Assembly (NCBI RefSeq): GCF_030815415.1
Contig: NZ_JAUSWW010000001.1
Span: 806,001 to 870,000 of the forward strand
From: Streptomyces canus
GTDB taxonomy: Bacteria; Actinomycetota; Actinomycetes; Streptomycetales; Streptomycetaceae
DNA length: 64,000 nt
Direction of reading: 5' to 3'
Position 1 is the stretch's first letter. Each line of letters starts with the position of its first letter. Positions 37,111 through 47,299 of this stretch are shown here, one piece after another. Below the pieces are notes generated by a model. The model ran no database searches and was not told where the DNA came from. It saw nothing but the letters and a program-made list of their open reading frames with translations. Position numbers and translations under genes: made by a program.

Positions 37111-37505
37111 CTTGATCTCGGCTACGAGAGAAACCATAACCACCACGCCACCCAATGTCTACTGTTGTCGATGTAGATTTCTGCATGTTCAGTAGCGAGA
37201 CAATCGGCCTCGAGCAGTGAGGGAGGGTGGGAGCAAGGCGTTCATCGCCTGGTCTCTGGGCTGTCTGCCGGGGCGCAAGACTGGTACCGGCGATGGCAGC
37301 CGATGCCGTCGACACCGTGAACCTGATCGTCACGCTCCCGAGCTGAACGGCGGAACAGGAGGCTGCGGCCGGCCCGTGGTCAACCGACTCGCCCGCCCCA
37401 TCGCGGTCACCCACAGGGCATGCGGCGGTAAAACCGTGAGCGCGAGTCTCGCCCGGTAGCACCCACCGCTGAAGCAACTGGAGCATCGGCGAATACACTT
37501 CGCCC
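37111..37505. other. AT-richer upstream region of the GvpU-like gene
   Basis: Near 37120-37200 the sequence drops in GC (for example CAATGTCTACTGTTGTCGATG), suggesting promoter elements. No gene is recognised. Confidence 0.45.
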
Positions 37506-37865
37506 ATGTCGAAGCATGATGAGTTGCTCGTCTCCATCGCCGCCCTGGTGGAGTCCGGGCAGAGCAATCAGATGTCCCTGACCGTCGTCACCGGTGGAGC
37601 TGTCATCACCGGTCGGCTGGCTCCCGAATCAGCGTGGCGCCAGCGTGTCTCGGAGGTCCTGACGGACTCCACCCATCTCGGAGAGTTCTCCGTCATCTTC
37701 GATACCGCCGCGGAGAAGAACGGGCCACCCACGCATCTGCACTTCCACGTCGCCCGCATCCTGCAGGGCACGGTGGGGATCCCGGAGACCGGCGGGATGT
37801 ACCGCGTCGCGATCGAGGACATCAACGCCTGGACCGTGGGCGACTTCAGCTATTCCGATCACTGA
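37506..37865 (+). CDS. GvpU-like hypothetical protein
   Basis: The 119-residue soluble protein has MSLTVVTGGAVITGRLAPES near the start and HFHVARILQGTVGIPETGGM near the end, then VAIEDINAWTVGDFSY. This order (a silencing-like beta strand, an acidic helix, VDGF/INAW end) resembles proteins annotated as gas vesicle accessory GvpU. There are no other gvp genes in the window, so a gas vesicle role is doubtful. The gene is monocistronic and ends at a very strong bidirectional terminator. Confidence 0.6.
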   Translation: MSKHDELLVSIAALVESGQSNQMSLTVVTGGAVITGRLAPESAWRQRVSEVLTDSTHLGEFSVIFDTAAEKNGPPTHLHFHVARILQGTVGIPETGGMYRVAIEDINAWTVGDFSYSDH

Positions 37866-37874
37866 GCAACCAGA

Positions 37875-37950
37875 ACGCAGGGATTGAACAGCAGTGTGGG
37901 GCCGACCGGCGTGCGCCGGTCGGCCCCACACTGCTGTTCAATCCCTGCGT
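37875..37950. terminator. 37-bp perfect inverted repeat, bidirectional terminator
   Basis: Arms 37875-37911 and 37914-37950 pair without a mismatch around a 2-nt centre. It lies in the 101-nt gap between the convergent GvpU-like and SCO5918-like genes, so it can end both transcripts. The length is exceptional for a simple terminator. Confidence 0.75.
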
Positions 37951-37966
37951 GCGCTTGTCTCCCCGG

Positions 37967-38275
37967 TCAGACGGATACGGGGGTACCGAGCATCGCGGAA
38001 GCTTCCTGAACGGCGTCCAGGGCGCGGACGGGTGCGGCCTTGGGGAGAGTGCGGCACGTGAAGCCGAGCTGGGCCATGGCGCGGAGGACTTCGGCGGCGG
38101 TGAAGTCACGGCGGTCCTGACGGGTGATGACCTGGCCGACCTGCTTGACGGGGTAGTGGCGGCGGCCGACGATCACAGATTCGCCGGTGCCCGGCTCGGG
38201 CTTGATGCCCTTCATCGATTCCAGCACGCCGCTCTTGGTGAGCTCGAAGGGGAAGCGGGCGATGACGCAGCGCAT
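37967..38275 (-). CDS. SCO5918-family protein
   Basis: The 102-residue basic protein begins MRCVIARFPFELTKSGVLES and continues MKGIKPEPGTGESVIVGRRH then YPVKQVGQVITRQDRRDFTA. This matches my memory of the streptomycete SCO5918 family, found near cold-shock and RNA-helicase genes. Function is unknown; basic character and context suggest RNA or stress biology. It starts 50 nt after the CBS-protein stop in the same direction, so they are probably co-transcribed. Confidence 0.82.
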   Translation of the reverse strand: MRCVIARFPFELTKSGVLESMKGIKPEPGTGESVIVGRRHYPVKQVGQVITRQDRRDFTAAEVLRAMAQLGFTCRTLPKAAPVRALDAVQEASAMLGTPVSV

Positions 38276-38325
38276 GTGGCCTCACAGGGAGAAGAGGGGG
38301 GACGGTACGACCAGGGTGAGACGGT

Positions 38326-38730
38326 TCAGCGGGAGAGGGCGAGGACACCCAGGGCGCGGCCTTGCTCGTCGACCACCGGCACGGCACCGAGCCGGAGGAA
38401 GCGCATCGTGTGCTCGGCTTCGGCCGCAGCGGTCACGGGCGAGACGGAGGACCCGGGGTCACCGAGGATGTCGCGCAGGCGGACGCGTTCCGTGGAGGCG
38501 GAGCTGTCGCGGACGGCGGTGAGTTCGGTCTGGGTGACAAGGCCAGTGCACTGACCGTCCTGGTCGCAGACGAGCAGCCGACCCGTGCGGGCGGCGGACA
38601 TGACGGACAGCGCCACCTCGACGCTCATGTCGTCACAGACCTGCGGTCCGCCCGTCTCCATGACCTCAACCACCATCGCACGCGTGGGCTCAGCGCTCGC
38701 CGGGAGGGACTGCATCTGGATCAGCGTCAC
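38326..38730 (-). CDS. CBS-domain protein
   Basis: The 134-residue protein holds a CBS pair: MVVEVMETGGPQVCDDMSVE to LLVCDQDGQCTGLVTQTELT, then VRLRDILGDPGSSVSPVTAA to VPVVDEQGRALGVLALSR. CBS pairs bind adenosyl nucleotides and act as energy sensors. GTG 38730 is chosen because AGGAGG lies 6 nt upstream; an upstream in-frame extension to 38820 has no homologous look. It shares a direction and probably an operon with the SCO5918-like gene, and lies downstream of the cold-shock gene. Confidence 0.85.
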   Translation of the reverse strand: MTLIQMQSLPASAEPTRAMVVEVMETGGPQVCDDMSVEVALSVMSAARTGRLLVCDQDGQCTGLVTQTELTAVRDSSASTERVRLRDILGDPGSSVSPVTAAAEAEHTMRFLRLGAVPVVDEQGRALGVLALSR

Positions 38731-39111
38731 AAGGTGCCTCCTGCAGAGATGCGTCAGTTTCGATCGGTCCCAACGGCCGACAAGGCTCAGCGCGCTGTCC
38801 GGCGGTGCGGGCTGTGCCATCCGAAGCGGCTGCCGCCGTTTCCGGGGTCAGCACTGCCGGTACGGGTACGGGCAAAACGATCGTTCGTGCAGGTGCGGCC
38901 CATGCGGAACCTTCCCCAATACGGCACATATCAGAGGAACCCCCGCAGCAATAGGCACCGCAGAGAATTACTGGTACGGCCGACAGTGAAAGAAAGCAGC
39001 TCCGGTATTCCTCCGCGTTGTCGCGCAGATGAACCGCTGCGGAAATGCGTGCAGCTGAGGCCCGCACCCCGAAGGATGCGGGCCCCAGCTACGAAATGTG
39101 CGGCGTCAGCG
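38731..39111. other. Gap between csp and CBS genes
   Basis: No gene is seen. It holds the csp terminator at its far end, and AT-richer sequence near 38920-39010 that probably carries the CBS-gene promoter. An RNA helicase gene, sometimes found in this setting, is absent. Confidence 0.4.
39054..39090. terminator. Terminator hairpin after csp
   Basis: On the minus strand GGGGCCCGCATCC and GGGTGCGGGCCTC form a GC-rich stem around TTCG, 25 nt after the cold-shock stop. Confidence 0.6.
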
Positions 39112-39315
39112 TCAGGCGGGAACGATGTTCTCGGCCTGCGGGCCCTTCTGGCCCTGCGTGACGTCGAAGCTGACCTTCTGGCCTTCCTGAAGCTCGCGGA
39201 AGCCTTGGGCGGCGATGTTCGAGTAGTGGGCGAACACGTCAGCGCCGCCACCGTCCTGCTCGATGAAGCCGAAGCCCTTTTCCGCGTTGAACCACTTCAC
39301 GGTACCAGTAGCCAT
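39112..39315 (-). CDS. csp: Cold shock protein (CspA family)
   Basis: The 67-residue single-domain OB-fold protein contains [18 protein letters not shown] (RNP1 KGFGFI) and [10 protein letters not shown] (RNP2 VFAHY), both needed to bind single-stranded RNA and DNA. It acts as an RNA chaperone. AAAGGAG precedes the ATG. A long AT-richer leader lies upstream, as is usual for csp mRNAs, and a hairpin follows. It is the best-conserved gene of this window. The open frame that extends to 39555 covers the untranslated leader and should not be used. Confidence 0.95.
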   Translation of the reverse strand: MATGTVKWFNAEKGFGFIEQDGGGADVFAHYSNIAAQGFRELQEGQKVSFDVTQGQKGPQAENIVPA

Positions 39316-39678
39316 GTCATATCTCCTTTGGGGCAGTACATCGGAATCCGCACTGCGCGGACACCGTGTCGCCGCGATGATTACCCCGTCCGGAATGACC
39401 GGAAATACAAAAGTGCTCCCGCTCGGTACGAACCGAGGGGCGCACTTGGAGTTCTGGGAACCACAACTGCAACAACTGAGATCGACAGTAGCACGCCACA
39501 ACGGCCTGCGTACGTCGAGCAATTCCGCTCCGGCCGCAGCTGCAATAACTCTCACCGCACGGCCCGTAAGAACTCTCCCCTCGCCGGCACAGATATTGGT
39601 GCACAGCGCGACGAAGGAAGCCTCAGTCTCGGCCCGGCCCGACGTTCAGGACGACTGATCTTTCCCGCAACGTCGCCC
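39316..39678 (-). promoter_or_regulatory. Promoter and probable long 5' leader of csp
   Basis: About 360 nt of lower GC without a gene. CCGG-TCATT-CCGG near 39393-39405 and other short repeats could form leader structure. Cold-shock genes commonly have long structured leaders; here length and transcription start are unknown. Confidence 0.4.
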
Positions 39679-41337
39679 TCAGCATCGTGGCCTCTGCGAG
39701 GGCGGCGTTGCGATGTCGGACGCGGCCGCGTATTCGGAGGAGATCCGGTAGAAGCCGGGTTCGTGGACGGTGAGGCGAGTGAACTCGCCCTGTTGCCGCA
39801 GGCATCCGCCGTTGTCGGCGTGGAGCCAAGGTGAGTAGGCGATCCGTACGGTCACCGAACCCGGCCTCGGCAGGTGGACGACGATGTACGCCTCCGATGC
39901 GCTGACAACCTCCGCGGGTCCGGTCACGAGCGGCACCGCGTCCCGTACCCGGTACAAACGCCAGTGCGCGTCGCTCCACACCGGTTCCAGCCAGGCCGGT
40001 TCTGCGCGCACCAGGCGCGCCTCCGCAGCCCCGTAGCGGTCGGGCTCGGCGTCGGAGACGGCCACGTAGCCGACGGCCCACCGGTTCAGCCAAGCCCGGT
40101 AGGTCGTGGCGGTAAGGGTGCCGTCGTAGAAGAGCCGACCGCGTTCCATGTCCAGCTGCGTGTTCCAGCCACGGGCCATGTTGACGTGCGAGGAGAGCAG
40201 GGCGGCCTCGCGGTGGTCCTCGGCCGGGACGACCTCGACCCGTGAGCGGTTCGCGTCCAGCCGGTCGAGCGTGCGGACGAGCCCGTGGGTGTCGGCCCAC
40301 GCGGGGACCGCGCCCGAGCTCTGCAGGAAGGAGACCGGCGTGCCCGATCCCAGCCAGAACAAGGAACCGACCAACGCCAGGGCGAGAGCCCCGCGTTGAC
40401 AGCGGGCAGGCCGCTCCACGCCGAGCAGGCCGGCCAGCAGTACGGCGGGAGCGAACAGCAGCGCCAGACGCTCGACGTTCGAGCCGATGGGGGAAGGGGT
40501 GACATAGGTGAGGCCGACGCCCGCCGCGTACACGGCGCCGCCGCAGCGGACGACCTGCCAGCCACGTGGTGCGCACGTCGCCACCGCGAGCCCCAGCAGC
40601 GCGGGCCACCAGATCCGCCCCGCGGCCATCGGCTGCTCGCCGTCGAACGGAAACAGCAAGGTGGTCGCCCCGACGACCACGAACGGCGGGATCGTGAGCA
40701 CGGCGGCCCGCCCCCAGTCGCGGACAAGGCCGTAGGCCGCACCGGCGACGACCAGGAACAGCCCTGCCACCGGGCTGGCCATGGTCGCCAGCATGGCGTA
40801 CCCGGCGGCCAGCGCCAGACGCCGTTCGCCGACCAGCAGCACACACGCGGCGAGCGCGAAGGCGACCCCCAGGGCGAATGTCACCCGGCCCGCCGCGATG
40901 TCCACCCACAGCCCGAACGCGGCCAGCAGCGCCGGTGCCTGCGGACGCCGTATCCCGGATCGCACGAACAGCACCGCGGCCAGCCATCCGGCTGCCAGTC
41001 CGGAGGCCACGGCGATCGTCCGCACGCCGAAGAAGCCCATCAGATACGGCGAGAGCAGGCTGTAGTTCGCGGTGTGCAATCCGCCGAACCAGAACAGTCC
41101 GTACGCCGAGTCGCCGTGCTCGGCGGCGAAGCGCGCCCAGGTGTCCTGGGCCGCGAGGTCTCCGCCGCCGTTGGCGCGGAAGAACGCCCACACGAGATAC
41201 AGCGGGAGCATGGTCGCCGTGGCGAGCAGCGGTACGCGATGACGGCGCAGCCGGCCGGCGAGCCATCGGTGGCCTCTCGGTCGCCGGGCAGGGGCGCCGC
41301 TGCGGGCGTCGGTGGGCGTGTCGACAGCAACTGTCAT
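39679..41337 (-). CDS. Polytopic membrane protein, GT-C-like
   Basis: The 552-residue protein has an N-terminal cytoplasmic tail (MTVAVDTPTDARSGAPARRP) and about 10-11 hydrophobic helices. A long C-terminal extracellular part ends CLRQQGEFTRLTVHEPGFYR with beta-rich character. Motifs such as YLVWAFFRANGGGDLAAQDT, with an acidic residue in the first loop, recall GT-C arabinosyl/mannosyl transferases, though automatic annotation might call it a transporter. It stands alone between csp and GH62. It might build a cell-surface glycan; that is inference. Confidence 0.75.
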   Translation of the reverse strand: MTVAVDTPTDARSGAPARRPRGHRWLAGRLRRHRVPLLATATMLPLYLVWAFFRANGGGDLAAQDTWARFAAEHGDSAYGLFWFGGLHTANYSLLSPYLMGFFGVRTIAVASGLAAGWLAAVLFVRSGIRRPQAPALLAAFGLWVDIAAGRVTFALGVAFALAACVLLVGERRLALAAGYAMLATMASPVAGLFLVVAGAAYGLVRDWGRAAVLTIPPFVVVGATTLLFPFDGEQPMAAGRIWWPALLGLAVATCAPRGWQVVRCGGAVYAAGVGLTYVTPSPIGSNVERLALLFAPAVLLAGLLGVERPARCQRGALALALVGSLFWLGSGTPVSFLQSSGAVPAWADTHGLVRTLDRLDANRSRVEVVPAEDHREAALLSSHVNMARGWNTQLDMERGRLFYDGTLTATTYRAWLNRWAVGYVAVSDAEPDRYGAAEARLVRAEPAWLEPVWSDAHWRLYRVRDAVPLVTGPAEVVSASEAYIVVHLPRPGSVTVRIAYSPWLHADNGGCLRQQGEFTRLTVHEPGFYRISSEYAAASDIATPPSQRPRC

Positions 41338-41874
41338 GGGGGCGTCTCCGTTCGGCGATGGGCAACTCGACGGCGACACGCGGGCGGGCGGGGTGAGGGA
41401 AGGGGTGGAGGCGTGGTCTCGGCGGGATCGGCACCGCGAGTGCCGTGCGGGATGTCACCGGCCGTCATCCGAATTCTTCGCTGGAGCCCCTGTCGCGGAC
41501 ATCAGCCGTTCGACCGAGCCGTCGGCGCGAAAGCCACGCGGGAACCGGCAATACGGCCGATGCGTGGGCGGCTCGGGAGGAGGCGGCGAGGGGAAGACGG
41601 CTCGGGCCGCGCGGTGTGACGGGCGGTCCTGGGAGGCCTGCCCGTCAGTGGCGATGAGGGAGTCACCCCCTGCTCAGTGCTGCCGCTTGCCGTGGTAGCG
41701 CTCGGCGAGGCGGGCAAGTGCGACGGCGGCGAGGAGGAGGCCGAAGTCGCGCAGCGCGATGACTGGAGCCTGTCGCCTGATCGACCGGCTCCCGTCCGTA
41801 CCCACGATGAGAGTCCACGAACGAGAGAACCCCAGCCGACGCGCGGCTGGGGTTCTCACCGTGGATCAGGCGGG
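41338..41874. other. Gap before the second GH62 gene
   Basis: No convincing gene. A 43-codon minus-strand frame near 41674-41805 contains RDFGLLLAAVALARLAERYH, a possible membrane helix, but lacks a ribosome site and recognisable family. The far end holds the GH62 terminator. Confidence 0.4.
41825..41857. terminator. Terminator hairpin after GH62
   Basis: GAGAACCCCAGCC and GGCTGGGGTTCTC form a perfect 13-bp stem with a 7-nt loop, 18 nt after the GH62 stop. On the minus strand it is the expected terminator. Confidence 0.75.
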
Positions 41875-43386
<1,512 letters not shown>

Positions 43387-43391
43387 CTAAA

Positions 43392-43409
43392 TGTTCGACA
43401 TTTCGAACA
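43392..43409. promoter_or_regulatory. Inverted-repeat operator upstream of GH62
   Basis: TGTTCG-ACATTT-CGAACA has perfect 6-bp arms, 84 nt upstream of the GH62 start and 145 nt from the convergent end of the GntR gene. It differs from the CGAAANTTTCG site of the first GH62 but shares CGAA/TTCG half-sites in reversed arrangement. Confidence 0.55.
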
Positions 43410-43552
43410 AGGGTCGACGTGTCGATCAGGATCATAGGGTTCCGATGATCAGCGTCAATACCTCTCGCATAATTCGCGAGACGGAACATCCGCAGGACCG
43501 GGCAGCCTCAAGTTCCTTTGCTGTACAGGACTTTGGCGTGAAACGCTCAGCG

Positions 43553-44275
43553 TCACGCCCCCGCTGCCGTCCCGAAGGGAAGCAGCTCGCCGGATCGCAG
43601 ATGTCCCCGCAGCCACTGCTCGGTGTTGCTCACGTGCAGCAGCGCGGCGGCCTGGCTGAGGGCGGAGTCACGGGCGGACAGGGCGTGGAAGATCGCCTCG
43701 TGCTCGGCGAGAGTGCGGCCCGCGGCCTTGTCGTCGACCAGACCGCGCCAGATGCGGGCGCGCAGGGTGCGGCCGGAGATCCCTTCCAGGAGGGTGAGGA
43801 GGGTCTCGTTGCCCGTGGCCGATACGACGGCGCGGTGGAAGGCGGCGTCGTGGGCGTTGAGCTGTTCGACGTCGTCGCGAGCCTCGCGCATGGCGTCCAA
43901 GTGCCGCTGCACCTCGGCCAGTTGGGCGTCGGAAATGCGGGTGGCGGCAAGTGCCGTGGCCATGGGTTCGAGGAGCCGCCGTACCTCCATGAGGTCCTGC
44001 AGGGCGACCGAGTCGCCCTGGAGCAGTTCCACCGCGCCGCCGAGCCCCTCCAGCAGCAGACTCGGCTGAAGGCTGGTCACATACGTGCCGTCGCCCCGCC
44101 GGACCTCCAGGACCCGGGCGACGGCGAGCGCCTTGACCGCTTCGCGGGCGAGATTACGGGAAAGTCCCAGCTGAGCGGCCAGGTCCGGCTCCGGCGGCAG
44201 CTTCGACCCCGGAGGCAGGGCACCGGTCTGGATCAGCTCACGGATCTCCTCAATGGCCTTGTCCGTCAGAGACAC
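43553..44275 (-). CDS. GntR/FadR-family transcriptional regulator
   Basis: The 240-residue protein has a GntR winged helix (AIEEIRELIQTGALPPGSKL, then AQLGLSRNLAREAVKALAV) and an all-helical FCD effector domain (LMEVRRLLEPMATALAATRI; HDAAFHRAVVSATGNETLLT with metal-binding His candidates). FCD regulators sense sugar acids or carboxylates. It lies between GH62 and the divergent GH29 fucosidase, so control of GH29 is possible. Confidence 0.9.
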   Translation of the reverse strand: MSLTDKAIEEIRELIQTGALPPGSKLPPEPDLAAQLGLSRNLAREAVKALAVARVLEVRRGDGTYVTSLQPSLLLEGLGGAVELLQGDSVALQDLMEVRRLLEPMATALAATRISDAQLAEVQRHLDAMREARDDVEQLNAHDAAFHRAVVSATGNETLLTLLEGISGRTLRARIWRGLVDDKAAGRTLAEHEAIFHALSARDSALSQAAALLHVSNTEQWLRGHLRSGELLPFGTAAGA

Positions 44276-44687
44276 CGCTCATCCCTCCCCCACCGTGCCC
44301 CGCGAGCACGTTCAACCTGATCAGCACCTGAGCCCGGCGGTCGTCCCAGTGACCACGGCGGCCCAATGCCGACAGTAGCGTTCATGATAAGGCGATGCGT
44401 GTGCCGGAAGGCGATCACGGCGGGCGGGGGTGCCGTGCGCCGCACAGACCGCAGCGAGGGCCCGAGCCTGTCCGCCACCTCGTCAGCCTCAACGGGCCGG
44501 CCCACCGCCAAAACATGCCATGTTTACACGGCCGCAATGCACGCCATACAGGAGTAACTCCGACAACTACCCCGACACCAGGGGCACTTTCATCCCTGCA
44601 CACTGGTTGACATCCCCTGGCGGCATGGCCCACCTTCATGCGTGGCCCTGCATTCCCCCTGCCCCCCTCCGTATCAGGGATGTGTCC
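44276..44687. promoter_or_regulatory. Divergent GntR/GH29 control region with palindrome
   Basis: No gene. AAACATGCCATGTTT at 44511-44525 is a perfect 7-bp-arm palindrome in an AT-richer patch, 163 nt upstream of GH29, and is the best operator candidate for the divergent GntR/FadR protein. Confidence 0.5.
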
Positions 44688-46919
44688 ATGCCGAGCTCGA
44701 TCAACAGACGCCAGCTCCTGGCCTCCGCGACCTGCGTGGCCACGGCGGCCGTCGCCGGAGGCGTGGTCGGTGCCGGTGCCGCCCAGGCGGCTCCCCGCGC
44801 GTACACGCCGGACTGGGACTCGGTCGACCAGCACCCGCCGGCTCCGGAGTGGTTCCAGGACGCCAAGTTCGGGATCTACTTCCACTGGGGCGCCTTCAGT
44901 GTTCCCGCCTACGACAACGAGTGGTACCCGCGCAACATGTACCAGGCCGGCAGCAACGCGAACCGGCACCACATCGCGACCTACGGCCAGCCGTCGGCAT
45001 GGCCGTACCACTACTTCATCGACGGGGCGAAGGACCTCGCGGGCAACACCGTGAAGTTCGCACCGAAACTGAAATCAGCCGGCGGGAAGTTCGACCCCGA
45101 TGAGTGGGTTCAGCTGTTCGTCGACGCCGGCGCCAGGTTCGCCGGCCCGGTCGCCGAACACCACGACGGCTTCTCCATGTGGGACAGCCAGGTCAACGAG
45201 TGGAACTCGGTGAACAAGGGCCCAGGTCTCGACCTGCTGCGTCTGTTCTCCACGGCCATCCGCGCCAAGGGTCTCAAGCTGCTGGTGGCCATGCACCACG
45301 CGTACAACTTCACCGGTTTCTACGAACACGCCCCCGCCCAGACGGACGCCAGCCTCAAGAAGCTCTACGGGCAGCTGGGTTCGACCGCGGAGAACCAGCT
45401 CTGGTACGACAAGCTCAAAGAGGTCATCGACCGCGCTCAGCCCGACATCCTGTGGCAGGACTTCAACCTGGACGCCGTCGACGAGCGACAGCGCCTGAAC
45501 TTCCTGGCGTACTACTACAACCAGGCCGACAGCTGGGGCCGTGAAGTCGTCGCCACCTACAAGGACGGCATGCACGCCAAGGGCGCGGTCTTCGACTACG
45601 AACGCGGCGGCCCGGCCGATCTCACTTACCCGTACTGGCTGACCGACGACAGCATCTCGAGCAGCAGTTGGTGCTACACACAGGGCATCGGCTACTACAG
45701 CGTCCAGCAGATGCTGCACTCGTTCCTCGACCGGGTCAGCAAGAACGGCAACGTGCTGCTGAACATCGCGCCGATGGCCGACGGCACCATCCCCCAGTCC
45801 CAGAAGGACATCCTGCTCGGTATCGGCGACCACCTGAGACGCTTCGGCGAGTCGGTGTACGCGACCCGGGCCTGGGCGGCGTACGGCGAGGGCCCGACGA
45901 AGATGGGCGGCGGCTCCTTCACCAGCCCGACCGCCGGCACACCGCAGGACATCCGCTTCACCCGCACCAAGACCGACGACGTCCTGTACGCGACCGTCCT
46001 GGGCTGGCCCGGCAGCTCGCTGACCATCAAGACCCTCGCCTCGTACCGGATCGATCTCTCGTCGCTGACGTCGGTGAAGCTCCTCGGCCCCACCTCGGGC
46101 ACCTACATCGATCTGCCCGCACCGACGCAGAGCGCCTCCGGCCTCACCGTCACCCTGCCGTCCTCGGCGCCGTACAGCGCGGGCGCCTTCGTCCTGAAGC
46201 TGACCTTCTCCGGCACGATCCCGGCCCTGCGGCCGCTCGTCGGCGCCACCGCCTTCACGGACGTCAACTACACCGGAAACGCTGCCGTTCTCGCCCTCGG
46301 CGACTACACCGCGGCCGACCTGACGGCAGTCGGGCCGGGCCCGCGCACCCTCTCCTCCCTCCGACCGGCCCCGGGCTACCAGGTGATCGGCTACTCCGGG
46401 GACACCTATACCGGCACCGCCTGGACCTTCACCGCCGATAACCCCGACCTCCGGGCCACCGGCAACAACGACCTGATCACCTCGCTCAAAGTCCAGTTCA
46501 ACCCGGCGACGTACTTCCGGATCACCAACGCCACCAACGGACTCGCCCTGGACAGCGGTGGCGACGTGGCCTCCGGCTCCAACCTCAAGCAATGGACCTC
46601 GGGCGACAGCACCAACCTGCAGTGGCAGGCGGTCGCGGTCGCCGGCGGCTACTACAAGCTGGTCAACCGCACCAACGGCATGGTCGCCGACGGCTGGGGA
46701 GCCACCGCCGATGGCTCGCCCGCCCGGCAGGCCCCCTGGAACGGCGGCACCAACCAGCAGTGGACGATCACCCACCGCGGCGGCGGCCGGTACTCCATCG
46801 CCAACCGCACCACCGGACTGGTCCTCGACGGAGGCGGCAACGTCAGCTCCGGCTCCGTCACCAAGCAGTGGAGCTACGACACCAGCACCAACCTGCTGTG
46901 GACCTTCACCGCGCTGTGA
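44688..46919 (+). CDS. Secreted GH29 alpha-L-fucosidase with beta/gamma-crystallin-like and ricin-type domains
   Basis: The 743-residue protein starts at ATG 44688 with a twin-arginine-type signal (SSINRRQLLASATCVATAAV; only NRRQLL, so Tat is likely but not strict). The GH29 barrel spans about 50-390 (AKFGIYFHWGAFSVPAYDNE; PDILWQDFNLD carries the nucleophile Asp candidate). A beta-sandwich follows, then a beta/gamma-crystallin-like domain (FTDVNYTGNAAVLALGDYT, GYSGDTYTGTAWTFTAD), then a ricin-type module (TNGLALDSGGDVAS, NGMVADGWGA, TGLVLDGGGN). It removes fucose from glycans, possibly xyloglucan side chains. Confidence 0.9.
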   Translation: MPSSINRRQLLASATCVATAAVAGGVVGAGAAQAAPRAYTPDWDSVDQHPPAPEWFQDAKFGIYFHWGAFSVPAYDNEWYPRNMYQAGSNANRHHIATYGQPSAWPYHYFIDGAKDLAGNTVKFAPKLKSAGGKFDPDEWVQLFVDAGARFAGPVAEHHDGFSMWDSQVNEWNSVNKGPGLDLLRLFSTAIRAKGLKLLVAMHHAYNFTGFYEHAPAQTDASLKKLYGQLGSTAENQLWYDKLKEVIDRAQPDILWQDFNLDAVDERQRLNFLAYYYNQADSWGREVVATYKDGMHAKGAVFDYERGGPADLTYPYWLTDDSISSSSWCYTQGIGYYSVQQMLHSFLDRVSKNGNVLLNIAPMADGTIPQSQKDILLGIGDHLRRFGESVYATRAWAAYGEGPTKMGGGSFTSPTAGTPQDIRFTRTKTDDVLYATVLGWPGSSLTIKTLASYRIDLSSLTSVKLLGPTSGTYIDLPAPTQSASGLTVTLPSSAPYSAGAFVLKLTFSGTIPALRPLVGATAFTDVNYTGNAAVLALGDYTAADLTAVGPGPRTLSSLRPAPGYQVIGYSGDTYTGTAWTFTADNPDLRATGNNDLITSLKVQFNPATYFRITNATNGLALDSGGDVASGSNLKQWTSGDSTNLQWQAVAVAGGYYKLVNRTNGMVADGWGATADGSPARQAPWNGGTNQQWTITHRGGGRYSIANRTTGLVLDGGGNVSSGSVTKQWSYDTSTNLLWTFTAL

Positions 46920-47299
46920 CCCACCGAGCCCGCTGCCGCTGACGGGTCGCCACACACCCTGGCCGTGCGAACCGCACCCGCGCCGGTTGCCCGACGATCG
47001 GCTTCGGCGCCATGCCGCAGAAAAGCAGCCGCTCTCCATGGATGCCCGCGCCATGGATCGTGGCGCGTGGCGGACTCACGCGCATGGAAGGGCGCCGAAC
47101 CGTGCCCCGGATGCGCTTCGTCGCCGCCTCGCGCGTACCGGCCGCGAACGCTGACAACGCACCCTCTCGCAGAGGGACCTTCGACAGCGATGTCGACCAA
47201 TGGCCGGAAATCTCAACGTGATTGTGCCTGCCGCAGCGGGGCGTGCCGGGGGTAGACCGTCCACATTCAGCGAAAGCATGACGAGTGAAGAGAGGTGAC
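46920..47299. other. Gap between GH29 and the CE2 esterase gene
   Basis: No gene is seen. The promoter of the CE2 gene is expected in the AT-richer last 100 nt (CAACGTGATTGTGCC, CATTCAGCGAAAGC). Confidence 0.4.

Noticed and set aside
36680..37567. 295-codon minus-strand frame across the TACTGC region
   Set aside because: Ser/Thr/Arg-rich, no start signal, and the repeat units fall in different frames, so coding is unlikely.
39315..39555. Longer cold-shock protein start
   Set aside because: The added residues are unlike any Csp, and a perfect AAAGGAG lies before the short start.
45075..47054. 659-codon open frame antisense to the fucosidase gene
   Set aside because: Composition follows the opposite strand's third-position G/C; no signature of a real protein.
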